Source: Fragilariopsis cylindrus CCMP1102
Taxonomy: Eukaryota; Bacillariophyta; Bacillariophyceae; Bacillariales; Bacillariaceae
Direction: 5' to 3'
Assembly: GCA_900095095.1 (NCBI GenBank)
Contig: FMBT01000405.1
Coordinates: 62,001-126,000, forward strand
Length of the DNA stretch: 64,000 bases
Shown one piece after another: positions 31,178 to 42,890 of this stretch. Within the stretch, counting starts at the first letter, position 1. The number at the start of each line of letters is the position of its first letter. The translations under genes were made by a program, and so were the position numbers. The notes beneath the pieces were generated by a model that worked only from the letters and a program-made list of their open reading frames with translations, had not been told where the DNA came from and did not search any database.

Positions 31178-32890
31178 ACTAAACTTACTGACTGCAGTAA
31201 CAGTTAGAACAAACAAAATCCGACAGACATTTATATACACATACACATACAAATTCACTTCATAGATGATACCATAGATTCAAAGATATATAAATACATA
31301 AATGCATACATACATACATATACTGTGCATAAAATAACATTAATAGAAAACCTTACAGAAGAAATTTCATTTTACATACACTACTCTATCTCTACTACTT
31401 GTTATGCTGTAGCTAGATACTATTGTATACAGTTACAATTCGTCTGTGTTATATTATACATCTCCACGATGCGACTATACTGGTATAAGTCCATCGCAAT
31501 TCGTTTGTTCCAAATCCACGATTTGTTCCATCATTTAGCGGCAGTAACTTATGAAAACTAGATTCCGAGAAACATGACCACAAAGAATGGGAGACATGCC
31601 ATCAAACCAAACATGACCGCTGATGCTTTCGAAGATCTATTCATTCGAGCAAAAACACAGGCTCGACCCAAACTAAATGACGGCATTCATCAAAGTAAAA
31701 TAAGGACAAGATATATACATAAAAGTATGACCCTAGAAATGCTTTGAGTCTTCGTTGCACATTATCATCGGTTGTTGGGACGAGTAAAACAGACGTGGCA
31801 TACTGATGCACAAGCTTCTTACAATATTGACATAAGTCTACACGTAGACACCTATCTTTAAGAATACCAAAAACATGCCTGTAAAGAAGTTGAACCAATA
31901 TAATATTATAATAGCCAGGGTCAAGAGGCGAAATGTTACAGCTGAGCAATAAAGAGTAATGAATGATCCAAAATCCGCAAAAATTGATTGAATATATTTA
32001 ATTTCCCTCCCCCCGCAATAAAATTAAGATTGTTGTTCATCCGCAAAAAAATGATTGAATATATTTAATTTCCCTCCCGAAAAAAATTGAGCGAAAAAAG
32101 AAGAAAGAATCATCGCCTCCCCCCCCGCAATAAAATTAAACGATCTGCTTGTTGATTTGTTGTTCATAACTTTGCCTCGAAAATTCTTTTCACTGCAGAA
32201 AGCTATCAGAACCAGGTTGCTGCAGGTAGAGCGCGTAGCATTTAGGTAATAGTCGTGATGAGAGTGATTAGTGAAATATCGTGCCTTTACCTTTGCTAGA
32301 TGATAGACGAGATGGACCATAGTCTCCGGAAGGAGGAGGCATACAGTGGTAGATACTCCTCTAGATAATAATTGCTGCTGCTGCTGCTGCCTTCACTGAC
32401 CACTGGCAATGCCATATGTGGAGATGAACACTGGACTGTGTATTTGATGACTTCATCCACGTACCCATCTATTGTACTGTAGGAAAGAAGTATAGATTTT
32501 GTTTCCTGATGAGACGGGTCTTTTTTCGGAATCTTCAAATCCAATTCGCTCGTACGAATACAATCTTATGCGAGTGAGTCGAGTCGTCAACGAGGTTGGT
32601 ATGGGTTTTTTTTCACCGCGAGCTGTATTACAGTACTACGTTACGAACGAACGAAAGACCGAAAACAAAAAGAATTAATAGGATAGGATAGGTACACGTA
32701 GAGTTACGCCTAACGAAGCATCAACAAAAGCAGACAAAGAAGAAACAAATATAAGTAGCTTGGCAGCAATAATCTAGGACTACAGTAGGACAGTATATTT
32801 ATCACATGTGTATTTATAATTATGCATTTATCATTATATTTATCATATCTATTGTTGTCTGTTTTTATTTTGTATTTCTATTTAATTATT
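31178..32890. other. Intergenic region between convergent genes
   Basis: It holds a C-rich tandem repeat (31973-32166). Open frames on the minus strand at 31641-31949 and 32296-32544 are not recognised and are not claimed as genes. TACTGTA/TACAGTA occur at 32475, 32629 and 32780. Confidence 0.4.
31973..32166. repeat. Two-copy tandem repeat with C-runs
   Basis: Two units begin CCGCAAAAA (31973 and 32041). They share TGATTGAATATATTTAATTT followed by CCCTCCC, and CCCCCGCAATAAAATTAA followed by TTGTTGTTCAT. The second unit has an extra A/G-rich insert of about 50 bp. Confidence 0.6.
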
Positions 32891-35827
32891 TTAATACAAA
32901 ACAAATGCCGATATTTTTAAAAATCCTTTTGGATCATTCACTTTCAATTTTATATCATATACACCATTCTTATTTGGTTTAAATTTTAGACCATTTGAAT
33001 TTTCTAATATAATAGCACTGTGCCCAATTTTTGTCATTCTGGTAACTATATCATTATTGACCATCATATTCCAACTATTACTGCCATTGTTATATTCATT
33101 CTGTCCTAAAAAACCATCCTCACATTGATCAAAACCACAAAATCGAAAGATTAGTATTAAATAACCATTATAGAATTCTAAATTTTGTTGGTAATTGTAT
33201 TGTTGTTGTTCTGCCTGATTTGGAAATTCAAATGTGGTCCAGACATCCTTACCAAGAATGGATTCCGATTCAATATAAAAAAAATCACGATAATCTATAT
33301 GTGTCACAGCAGTACAATCTGGACAATCGAATTGTTCACGTTCACCTTTCATTACATAACTTAATTGTAATGGACGACGTGATTGTACTTCTTTTGATTC
33401 TTGTTCTGTTTCTTGTTCTGTTTCTTGTTGTTCTAATTCTAATTCTAATTTTTTGGAATTAATTTCATCTAATTGAATATCTTCAATACCTTTATAAAAT
33501 GAGACATTGGTCCATATAACTTCTGATATTTTTGGTATATTGAAATTATCACTATCTCGTATTGGATGATTAATCAATGTACCATCATATCGTGTTTGAG
33601 ATGGCAATCGTGCCGTATGGCATAGACTTGGTCCACGAAAAAATATATTCGATTCATTTTTACCGATTGGATGGTAAAATTTTTGTTTTATTTCTTCCGT
33701 TGGTATTGTTCGATTATTTCTAATAAAGTAGTCATCTTGGGATGGATGATCATCATACCGATCACTGGTATTATTATACCAATAGACTGTTTGTGCAAAT
33801 TTTGGCAATGGACCATTGAATAACATTTGACGATATACTTCTTCTTCTTCTAATAATTTTTCAAGTAATAAATCAGTAGAACCAGAAGTAGCATCAATTT
33901 CATAGTCATGAATAATTTGTATGGATTCAATTAATTGATCAATCATAAATAATGCTATCGAATTACCAATCATCGCATGATATTTCCATCCGGGATGCCA
34001 GGATGCCATACCCATCCGTTTTGGACATTGATCCATAGTATATTTTTCACTACCACAATAAGGTTCACCTTTTTCGATACTCTCATTACATTTAAAATTA
34101 CGTACATGAGTTGGTAATGATAGAATTTCATTACTTGATAAACCAAATGTATCGGGTATCGAATCTTTCATATCTTGAAATAAATCATTATCACCTAAAA
34201 ATAATGCTAAACCATTATTATTATTAGAATGAGAATCATTACCATCATTGCCAACAACATCGTTTTTCGTATTCTCAGTTGTTGTCATAAATGCATCATT
34301 TAATTGTTGTATAATTTGTTTTCTTGGTTCATTAATTTCTTGTAAACCAATAAATGCTGGTACAATAGGTTGTTCATATTTGGAATTGAAATTGAAAGGA
34401 GCAGATGCAGAGGATGTGGATAATAAACCACGCATAATATAATGTAACATACGACCTTTAAGGTAGTCACGTGCTTCTAACATACCAAAATCCCAACTAA
34501 AGATATCAATATCGGTACCATATATTTCATTATAACACATGGACATTTCTGATGCACTAGATGTAGCACCCATGGCATAATTTCTGGTTTCTAATATCAA
34601 CCCTGCCGCTTGAAAGACCTTCGAGGCAGTGGATTCAAATATTTTTGTATACGATTCCTCAAATAAATTCCCATGTCCCGCACTAGCCGAATGTCCACCG
34701 GTGGCCCAAACATATTTATTATTATTATTATTGTTTTTATTGGAGGATGGATTCTTTTGTGCACGTAATATCTTAATGATTAATTTACGTTGAAAATTAT
34801 TAATATTATTTTGGGCCACTATCTTATCTCTCATAGCATCATTGGTATAATCGGAACGATGCCCTTCACGATCGGTATAGACAATTGGTCGTATAAAATT
34901 ATATTGCATCATATGAGTCGATCTTGGACGATCTGGATCTTGTGTATCTTTATTTTTTTTCTTTTTATATTCGCTTGTACTTATACTTTTACTTTTACTA
35001 ATATGAAATATTTTATCATAATAGTCATTTCCGTAATCTTTCTTTAATTTCTGAATCATTTTTTTTCGTGCTTTTAATACAGAATCTAATAATGATAATT
35101 TATTATTATTATAATCGTCTTCGTCTTCATTGTTTTCATTATCTTCATTATCCTCATCTTCTTCTTCTTCTGTCTCTGCCTCTACTGCTGTATCATCCTG
35201 GTCGTCTTCAAAACCACCACCAATATTAATAACATCAATTTCACCAACAACAACCTCAACGACGTCATCATCGTCATCATCTTCAACTTCAATAATAACA
35301 TCTGTGGTTCCATCTACATCCTTTTTAGGATTAGTAAACCATTCTCCGTCTGTTGCTATTTCGTCTTTGCTGCCTTCATCGAGTACAATTTCATTTTCAT
35401 TTTCATCGTCTTCTTCTGTCTCCTCATTCGTGTCTCCTTCTTCTTCCTCCTCCTCCTCCTCATCATCCTCGTTCTGCGTGTCTTCTATTTCTTCTTGATC
35501 TAGAATAATTTCTGTTTGTTGTTGATCAATCCAATCTATAGAATTTTTAACACTATTAATCTTGTCATTGTTTTTAGACGCTACATGGGTCACGTTACGT
35601 ATTCGTATAGATGATGCACCATTTTGATCTCTATTATGACCAGGACCTTTCCCCCAATTACCAAATGCTGTTTCTAAGAACTGCATGGAGGATACAGTAA
35701 GAAGTAATACAGTAAATAATATTGTACCAATTACCATAAAGTAGGTACTTAGTCGAGTACCGCTTGCATTCGATACAGGAGATAGCATTCTTGTTCCACC
35801 ACCACCACCGCCACCGATATTTGCCAT
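32891..35827 (-). CDS. Large SGNH-hydrolase-like type II membrane protein
   Basis: The unbroken ORF is 978 residues. After a Gly-rich start, residues 27-49 form a membrane anchor (STYFMVIGTILFTVLLLTVS). Residues 110-245 are a long Glu/Asp-rich region. The domain begins near residue 365 with VWATGGHSASAGHGNLFEES, then LETRNYAMGATSSASEMSMC and IDIFSWDFGMLEARDYLKGR. This order (GGHS...GHGN, then NYAMG, then D-FSWDFGM) resembles an uncharacterised SGNH/GDSL-like family I recall from diatoms and other algae, with GGHS in place of GDSL. A Cys-containing C-terminal domain (DCPDCTAVTHIDYRDFFYIE, CGFDQCEDGFLGQ) ends in a beta-rich segment. The expected location is the Golgi or cell surface. Activity, perhaps on a glycan ester, is inferred and uncertain. 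Confidence 0.75.
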   Translation of the reverse strand: MANIGGGGGGGTRMLSPVSNASGTRLSTYFMVIGTILFTVLLLTVSSMQFLETAFGNWGKGPGHNRDQNGASSIRIRNVTHVASKNNDKINSVKNSIDWIDQQQTEIILDQEEIEDTQNEDDEEEEEEEEGDTNEETEEDDENENEIVLDEGSKDEIATDGEWFTNPKKDVDGTTDVIIEVEDDDDDDVVEVVVGEIDVINIGGGFEDDQDDTAVEAETEEEEDEDNEDNENNEDEDDYNNNKLSLLDSVLKARKKMIQKLKKDYGNDYYDKIFHISKSKSISTSEYKKKKNKDTQDPDRPRSTHMMQYNFIRPIVYTDREGHRSDYTNDAMRDKIVAQNNINNFQRKLIIKILRAQKNPSSNKNNNNNNKYVWATGGHSASAGHGNLFEESYTKIFESTASKVFQAAGLILETRNYAMGATSSASEMSMCYNEIYGTDIDIFSWDFGMLEARDYLKGRMLHYIMRGLLSTSSASAPFNFNSKYEQPIVPAFIGLQEINEPRKQIIQQLNDAFMTTTENTKNDVVGNDGNDSHSNNNNGLALFLGDNDLFQDMKDSIPDTFGLSSNEILSLPTHVRNFKCNESIEKGEPYCGSEKYTMDQCPKRMGMASWHPGWKYHAMIGNSIALFMIDQLIESIQIIHDYEIDATSGSTDLLLEKLLEEEEVYRQMLFNGPLPKFAQTVYWYNNTSDRYDDHPSQDDYFIRNNRTIPTEEIKQKFYHPIGKNESNIFFRGPSLCHTARLPSQTRYDGTLINHPIRDSDNFNIPKISEVIWTNVSFYKGIEDIQLDEINSKKLELELEQQETEQETEQESKEVQSRRPLQLSYVMKGEREQFDCPDCTAVTHIDYRDFFYIESESILGKDVWTTFEFPNQAEQQQYNYQQNLEFYNGYLILIFRFCGFDQCEDGFLGQNEYNNGSNSWNMMVNNDIVTRMTKIGHSAIILENSNGLKFKPNKNGVYDIKLKVNDPKGFLKISAFVLY

Positions 35828-36981
35828 CTTAGTATATAATTTGTTTATTTTATTTTTATTTTACGCTTCTTCTTATCTGTTTTCTTGTTTCCTCTTTTGT
35901 CCCTGGGTTTTTCTTGTGCTTTTCTTTCTCGAGTGATTAAAAGTGATTCTAGTAGCAACGATTGTGTGGTGTGTATGCTTCAATAGGTATATGCTTCCTC
36001 AAAAATGGGTTACAATAGAGAGGTTACAAGAGAGAATCGTATCGAGCAACTTATATACAGTTAATACTTTATTACAAGGGAATTGGTCACGAGTGATGAA
36101 AAAATAACTGTGCACTTTTGTGCCCCACGACCCGGTTTATGAGAGTTGCTCTTGCTTTTTCACCGGAATATACCAGTATGGATTTTTAAATCACACACAA
36201 ATAAATGATTGCTCTTTTACTGTCTTATTAACGTTTATATTCTAGTTTATTAACGACGTTTTCAAATAATAATCGAAACAGATTAGCAACTAAATCAGTC
36301 TAAATTAATGACTGGTCCAGTGGATTAAGGAATAAATATGTGCGAAAATCAAAATTACTATTCCATCGTATCGTACCGTAATTGATTTTATTCGTTTATT
36401 CATTCTTTCCCTTCTTTTCTCTCCGCATAACTTACTGTACGTAGCACGCACCATCATAACGATTTATATAAGATGCCTCTACAACAATAATGTTACAGGG
36501 AACTATCACACGACTACGATCGAGAATCACAACACAACATCCTGTCCAAACAAAGGACTATATATGGCATGTAGACAAGAAGACGACATGGATAAAGAAT
36601 ATAAAGCGGATCGAGTTTTATATAATAGCATGTGAATGCGGCGGCGGCGGCGGGTTATGCGGTGGCGGTGAGGAGCATTCAAATGGAGGAGGAAAGCAGC
36701 CAGCAGTAGCAGTAGCAGCAAATCACTATAGAGCGAGAGGTTTAATATAGGAACACTATTATGTATGTAATGTGATATAATATGATATGATGGTATGTGC
36801 TATGTGAAGACACTAGTACTACCGTAGCTAGGTAGCTACGATACGATACTTATTCTAGAGTAGAGCACAGATATAATAGAGGCAGGATGGATGTATGTCA
36901 AGGGAAACAGACAATAATAACAACGTCGCGTCGCGACGCACGTCTTTTCGTTTAATTCAATCCATTTATTTCTTCCTTCGT
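35828..36981. other. Intergenic region
   Basis: No gene is supported. A CGGCGG tract (36636-36655) and GT/AT-rich stretches are present, and one TACTGTA at 36433. It probably holds the promoter of the gene at 35827 and the 3' end of the one ending at 36982. Confidence 0.4.
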
Positions 36982-38232
36982 TTATTTATCATCAAATGGC
37001 CACCATTCCTCTATATTCCATTCTTTTGGAAATTCAAAGATTGATTCATCTCCACCACGAACGAATAAATAATAGATCCAAAATAATATACCTAATGAAT
37101 TCCCAAAACATGCATACAATCCTGCACGAGTTGAATGACCTTGTGCTAATTCTTCTTGTCGTTGTCGTTTTGAACTACTATTCTCGTCATACCCATCATT
37201 ATTCTTATCTTCTTCTTCAATATCGTTGTTTGAGTCTTGCTCTTGTGATTTATCCCAACATCGTGTGACCATAATACTATGATACATTGCAAGTATACCA
37301 ATTGGTGGACAGAGTAATAATACAAGAAATGAACCACATCGATGTGTATCCGGTTCCTTATCCACAATTACTTTACGACCACCAGCATTAATATTTTCAT
37401 CATCCATATTGTTGTAGTATGAATTTGTATTTGTATTTGTATTTGCATTGTATCTATCATTATTATAGGGTCGTCTATTAAATGGAAAATCACCACCAAA
37501 CATTTTATTCTTGTTTGGAGGATAATTCTTTTGTTGCTTTCCACTACTACCAAAATTATAATTCGTATTGCCGGATGACGTTCGAGTTCGTTGTTGTGCT
37601 TGTGCTTGTGCAGCAGTATTATTATTATAGGAAGATGTATTGGAACATAATGCTGGATGATTCCATGTACTACGTTGACTTCTTTTATGATAGTAATATA
37701 AATTACCACTGATTGGATCTGTTATTGTGGTCCATCCTTTTGGTAATGGTGGTGGTATACCCATTGGTCGTTTTGGTATTTGGGATTGTGACTGATGGGA
37801 TTGTTGGGATTGTGATTGTTGAGAATATTGTTCCTGCTGTCGTTGACTATTATTCGAAGAAGATTGGCGACGATCGGTCGTACTTCTGTTATTATTTCTT
37901 CCGTTTCCATTCCCACTACTGCCGTTGTTAGTATTGTCATTATCAGTATCATTATCATTGTCATTGTCATAAAGCCCTAATTTATAATTCCGATCATAAA
38001 TTGATTTTTGGATGGGATCGGTTAATACTGTATTGGCTGCTGATATTTGTTGAAATTTAGTGGTGGCATGTTGTTTTTCAGTTTCTGAAAAACAGGATGC
38101 TGACCAGGTATCTGGATGATACTTCTTGGCTAATTGTCGATACGATTGTTTTATTTCCTCTGGTGTCGATGTATCACGATTCACAAGATTTAATACTATA
38201 TATGGATCATCCACATTTTGATGTCGTACCAT
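36982..38232 (-). CDS. J-domain, WW and CD225-like transmembrane fusion protein
   Basis: The intact ORF is 416 residues. Residues 8-85 are a J domain with the diagnostic HPD (QLAKKYHPDTWSASCF) and a final helix (AANTVLTDPIQKSIYD). A Gln/Ser/Asn linker follows. A WW domain (about 157-187) has PPPLPKGWTTITDPISGNLY, YYH and STWNHP, with both Trp residues. The C-terminus has two membrane segments, LLLCPPIGILAMYHSIMV and AGLYACFGNSLGILFWIYYL, separated by an acidic loop ending GHSTRAG. The CPPIGI...A...HS..A pattern resembles CD225/dispanin proteins. J domains recruit Hsp70 and WW domains bind proline-rich partners, so a membrane-bound co-chaperone is the likely role. The start is the first ATG. 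Confidence 0.85.
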   Translation of the reverse strand: MVRHQNVDDPYIVLNLVNRDTSTPEEIKQSYRQLAKKYHPDTWSASCFSETEKQHATTKFQQISAANTVLTDPIQKSIYDRNYKLGLYDNDNDNDTDNDNTNNGSSGNGNGRNNNRSTTDRRQSSSNNSQRQQEQYSQQSQSQQSHQSQSQIPKRPMGIPPPLPKGWTTITDPISGNLYYYHKRSQRSTWNHPALCSNTSSYNNNTAAQAQAQQRTRTSSGNTNYNFGSSGKQQKNYPPNKNKMFGGDFPFNRRPYNNDRYNANTNTNTNSYYNNMDDENINAGGRKVIVDKEPDTHRCGSFLVLLLCPPIGILAMYHSIMVTRCWDKSQEQDSNNDIEEEDKNNDGYDENSSSKRQRQEELAQGHSTRAGLYACFGNSLGILFWIYYLFVRGGDESIFEFPKEWNIEEWWPFDDK

Positions 38233-38312
38233 GTTCTATTCTATTATATTGCTACGATATATCGATCAAAGTCGTCTCTTCTTTTTCTCCTCTGCCTTCC
38301 TTATTATTTCAA

Positions 38313-38347
<35 letters not shown>

Positions 38348-39063
38348 CGAGTGTGCGTGTGAAGGCTCAATCTCTCAATCGCTCTCCCTCACTTTCTCTC
38401 TATTTCTTTCTTTCTTCGCTTTCTCGATTGCTACTTACTGTTGAGCCGTAATACATGTACAGTAATTGCTTTTCTTCCTTCACACGATTTTTTACTTTGT
38501 TACTTTTCCCTTCCGCCAAGAAAAAGTAACACACAAATGCAAGAAGCGAACGATCGCTCAAATTTCTAATCAAGCAGTCGTGCGTTTCGAAATTGTATGT
38601 TTGTACTGTACTAAGTTAGTGTTTCCCTTCCAATGATATACCCGAAATGACTCATTTTGACTACTTGGATTAAAATAAAATTATGTGAACTACTGTACAT
38701 CTTGCGCGATACAAGAGATCATTTCTTGTGATATATTCTTCGAGATAGAGCGGATGATGATTACAACTAGTAATAAGAGAAGACGAGAGGATAGCAACTC
38801 TTGAGCTTCCTCTGTCTAGAGAACAAACTACAACAGATTCCTTCCAATCCAGTCCCATCCCATCCCATTCCACTCCAAGTCCAACTCCTAGTCCAACTCT
38901 AAGTCCAACGTAAACGTAAAGGTGCATCCATTTATTCCTCATCAATAATCGTAATTTAGAGTAAGAGAGTGAGATTTACAAAGGAAACACAAAAAGCTAT
39001 AGACGGCACAACAACAACAGAAGCAAAACAACAGAAACAAAATAAAAAGAAGAAAAGAAAAAG
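38233..39063. other. Divergent intergenic region
   Basis: It contains a GT/GC dinucleotide tract (38313-38360), TACAGTA/TACTGTA at 38456, 38604 and 38692, and an imperfect repeat of CCAATCCAGTCCCATCCC-type sequence (38845-38910). Promoters of both flanking genes are expected here. Confidence 0.5.
38313..38360. repeat. GT dinucleotide microsatellite
   Basis: GT repeats with interspersed GC and GAGT, about 45 bp. Confidence 0.85.
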
Positions 39064-42000
39064 ATGATCACATATGATTCCAATCATTTTGGTTTACTAC
39101 AAGTAGCCAAATTAAATGGTAGTGCCGTCTACCGAACAGTAATCCCATCCACCATGTCCACAGTAATTTTATTAGTATATAAACATACATTTGGTAATAA
39201 TGAAAGTGCTCAACAACTAAAAGACGACAAACAAGCAGAAGGATATGATGGAAGTTCAATGTCGTATTTTGAAGGTCATCCTATTGTGATTGGTATCTAT
39301 ATTGTCGCATTTTCACTAATCTTAAATCATCGATTAAATTATTGTTATCAACGATATTGGGAAAGTTGTGGTAATTTATTTGTAATGACCAGTAAATGGA
39401 TTGATTCCGCCACAACATTAGCATCCTTTCATTATCAATCTTTGGTATATGAAGAATCACGTCCATGTTCCTTTGGTGACGATGATTGCGTTGACGAAAA
39501 TGGTGGAAATAATAGTAAATCGGGACCACCATGTGGTGGTAATGATCGAACTGCAGCGAGACCAGTAGCCAATCATCCTGTTACAAACGAAATAATTGAT
39601 GATTACGATTACGATTACAATGATGATGATGGCAATGATGATTGCGAAACAGATTCATCATCATCAGCTGCATCGTCGTCACCATCGGTTTCGTCGCCGT
39701 CGTCGTCATCGCACAATAGGGCGGCTTCATCTGCATCATTTGTGTCACATGATACACGAGAACGACATCGAACCACAAATAATTCTACTACAATAGAAAA
39801 GATGAAACGTAGTCTTAGATCGTCGCATTCCTCGAATAATCGTGCATCATCATCATCAATGTCAGCTGTGACTGAAGGTGGTGGTAGCGAAAGGAAGAGT
39901 GATGATAATCGTGGTGGTATCTTACGACGAATGTTCCTCTGGAGCAACAGCAAAAGCAAAAGTAACATGAGTGACAATAGCAATACCCTGATGGAATCAT
40001 CACAAAAAGATAAAAAGAAAGAAGACGGTTCGTCATCGTTCTTTTTCTTGGACGTACCTGATAATCAACAGACAGCAATTAACAACGATCATCTCTCCGG
40101 ATTATCATCCTCAATAAAAGGTAGTAATAATAATAAAATGCAATTAAGCTCTAGTATGCCGTCAATATCTGGTGGCGGCGAAACAATGAACGAAATAAAG
40201 AGTAGCGGTGGTCGATGGAATAAATTCAACAAAGGTCCGTCAATGTCTACAACATCATCTATTGTATCGTTCGCTACTGATGTTGACAAAGTTCATGGTA
40301 GTAACAGAAATGGTAACGCGTCTCATGATAATAAAAATACTCGAAAATCAATATCATTAAAGAAGTCAGCAAGTAATATTAGTGGTGGGACCCGTCGAAG
40401 TAGTAATAGTCAACGAGTAAGTGGTCGAAAATCTGGTCGAAGACGATTACCATCAACAGATCTGCCACTTCCGGGTGATAATAATGTTGTGAAATCATTT
40501 AAACCAAATCCAAGTTTAGCATGGCAAAGATGCAATCATGTTGCAATGCCAAGAAATACTGGATTGCATGCAACTGTCATAGAAAATTTTAATGTAAATG
40601 GTGAACAATTTGATTTTGAAAAATTATTACTACAAGATAAAAAAGAACGTAAAGAAGAACAACGTGAACGACAAAAACTAGTCGTACAAGAACTAAAAGA
40701 ACAAAACGGACAGACACCTCGTCGTGCATCTCTACCAATTATGAACTTTGACTTAAAACGAGCTACTCTTACCGGTATGATAGGTACGGGTACAATCAAT
40801 TCTAATCGGAAAAAATTTCGTAGTAGTGAACAATTAGATCAATTTGAATCACTAAATAAAGAAGAATTGGACGATGACGAAAAAAACAACAAAAGCAGAA
40901 GAAGCAGTAACAGCGCCAGTAACTACAAATATCAAAGGTATTCTTTATTTCCTATGCCAGAATTGTTCGATCTACCATCTCTTCATAAAAAACAGCAACC
41001 ACCAGGAAGTCTTGGTGGTGGTTCTGGTCGTGATGTTAGCGGGTCTAATCGTTCGCATTTGACATCCTCTATGGGTTCTTGTCACACTACAATAGTACTA
41101 ATATAAGAACAATAGTAATAACGAAGGACAACAACAGCTGCAGCAACCTCCAGTAAAAATATGAACGGTCGAGCAAGTTTATTTTACAAGAGGCAGCACA
41201 TTTATTCTCATTAATGAGTGCAGTTGCTATGTCTAGTTTACGAGCTGATATGGAAGGCATATCTTCTCCCCTAGTGGACTATGTTCCCGGACAGAAGTTT
41301 CCTCCAGTAATCCAGAAGAAATGCAAATTCAGATCCTAGTGAAAGAAAATGAATCTGATGATAATTTTAATTATACTGGTGTAAATAGCAGCAACAACAA
41401 CAACAATAACATCAGTGGGCAAGACGAAAGTCATCGAAGCACAGAATCAAATACGACACAACAACTTAATAATACTACTATCGTATCAAACGCAACAATG
41501 CATACACAAACATTTTCTTATTCTTGTTTGGCATGTCAGAAATGCACGTCAACGTACAATATACAACGCTTCTCGTCCTTTTTCTGTTTTAGGTGGGATT
41601 AGTGATCAGGAAGTTGAAATGTTACGGAAGGTTCGAGGACCTGCAGCACAGCATGCATTGTGTACATTCTGGTTGAAAGAATTCATAACAAGAGAACATC
41701 TTAATGGTAGTACAGGGAATATTGCTCCACCCATCATGGCACGGGTTACCAATACATCAGTGATGGGACACAGCAGTATAACCAATGCCGTAAAACAGCA
41801 TTTACCGACTTTCCATTCCCACATGCACAATTGACATCTTTTTTTATCCTCGTCAGCATCTTTGTCTTTCCACTTTTGTATTACCAGTATGTAACAGATG
41901 TCTGGATTGCGATGGCATTGAACTTTCTAACCACGAGTTGTTTTGTTGGGATACAAGAAGTCGCAATGGAATTAGAAGAACCATTTGTTCGATATCCAAA

Positions 42001-42307
42001 TGATTTGCCATTAAATAATTATCAGGCACAATTTAACGAGGCATTGATTAGTAGCTTGTACGGAGGATTTCATCCAGACTCGTGGGGTCATACCTATGAT
42101 AATGGAGGTATATTTAAGATGGGAGGTGATTGGGAGGATGGCGGCGCTGATGGTGTCCGTGACAATGACGATTACGACGACGATGGCGATATCGATGGAG
42201 GTCGAAATTTCAGTACTATCGATAATCTGAGCAGCACCCGGAGCATCCTGAAGACATCAAGTTATTCGATGAGAAACACAGAAGGCAGCGACAACTTTGT
42301 GCAATGA
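39064..42307 (+). CDS. Bestrophin-family anion channel with a large Ser-rich insert, several frame breaks
   Basis: The N-terminal frame (39064-41106) has the bestrophin start (LLQVAKLNGSAVYRTVIPST) and the second membrane part with LNHRLNYCYQRYWESCGNLF. A low-complexity Ser/Asn/Asp/Lys region of about 340 residues follows (roughly 140-480), then a charged helix. Downstream, in alternating frames, lie LQEAAHLFSLMSAVAMSSLR, YNASRPFSVLGGISDQEVEM, LCTFWLKEFITREHLNGS, FPFPHAQLTSFFILVSIFVF, and ELEEPFVRYPNDLPLNNYQA. The Phe-Pro and acidic-cluster motifs are hallmarks of bestrophins. About five frame changes lie between 41090 and 41800. Bestrophins conduct chloride or bicarbonate, and algal members have been linked to bicarbonate supply to the plastid. 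No plastid presequence is seen here. An assembly error is likely, but a pseudogene is possible. Confidence 0.85.
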
Positions 42308-42638
42308 TCAATCCTAGAAGAAGAATCTTGAAGACAAAATGAAAAATAGATGATGCTACTATCCTGTTGACAATTCCACCACTAAAGTAACAACACACGT
42401 GTGTATACTCGAAGTACTGGCATTTATTGTACCTAATGAACACATCATTTCATCAAAAATGTACCTTTATATTTTTCGCTATTTCATTCTTCTATATTTC
42501 TCTTCGTGTTTTAACACCAGGATCTTCTGGTGTACGTATGGTCGTATCGTTTCAAAATGCAACCTTAATCTAAACGTATTCACATTTCTCACGCGCTGTA
42601 AGGAAAAAAATTTCAGTCGGGACGACATACTGTATCGA

Positions 42639-42845
42639 TCAATAATACGTCGAAGGATAAGGTTGTTGCAACACCCGTCTGTATATTGAAATCAGATCAC
42701 GATTGGTGAAGTCCAGATATATTGTACAACGACGACCTACCGATAGATCTTTATTACCTACAATTCGAGCACAGGTCAATGCCCCATACCCAACGATTCC
42801 TTCTTTTATACCTTTATTTGCGCCCAATTCCAATAATTTTAACTA
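42639..42845 (-). pseudogene. C-terminal gene fragment beside the fold-back element
   Basis: A minus-strand open frame encodes LKLLELGANKGIKEGIVGYG, ALTCARIVGNKDLSVGRRCT and YRRVLQQPYPSTYY before a stop. Composition is protein-like and unlike a shadow frame, but there is no start; an in-frame stop lies just upstream, about 40 bp from the end of the fold-back element. It may be the last exon of a gene or a remnant cut off by the insertion. I do not recognise the family with confidence. Confidence 0.4.
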
Positions 42846-42890
42846 ATACCAAATACCATCGGCTTGTACGTGATTGATTCGTGACTGGGT

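Noticed and set aside
31641-31949. 102-residue minus-strand ORF
   Set aside because: Some protein-like sequence, but no recognisable family, flanking exons or repeat match.
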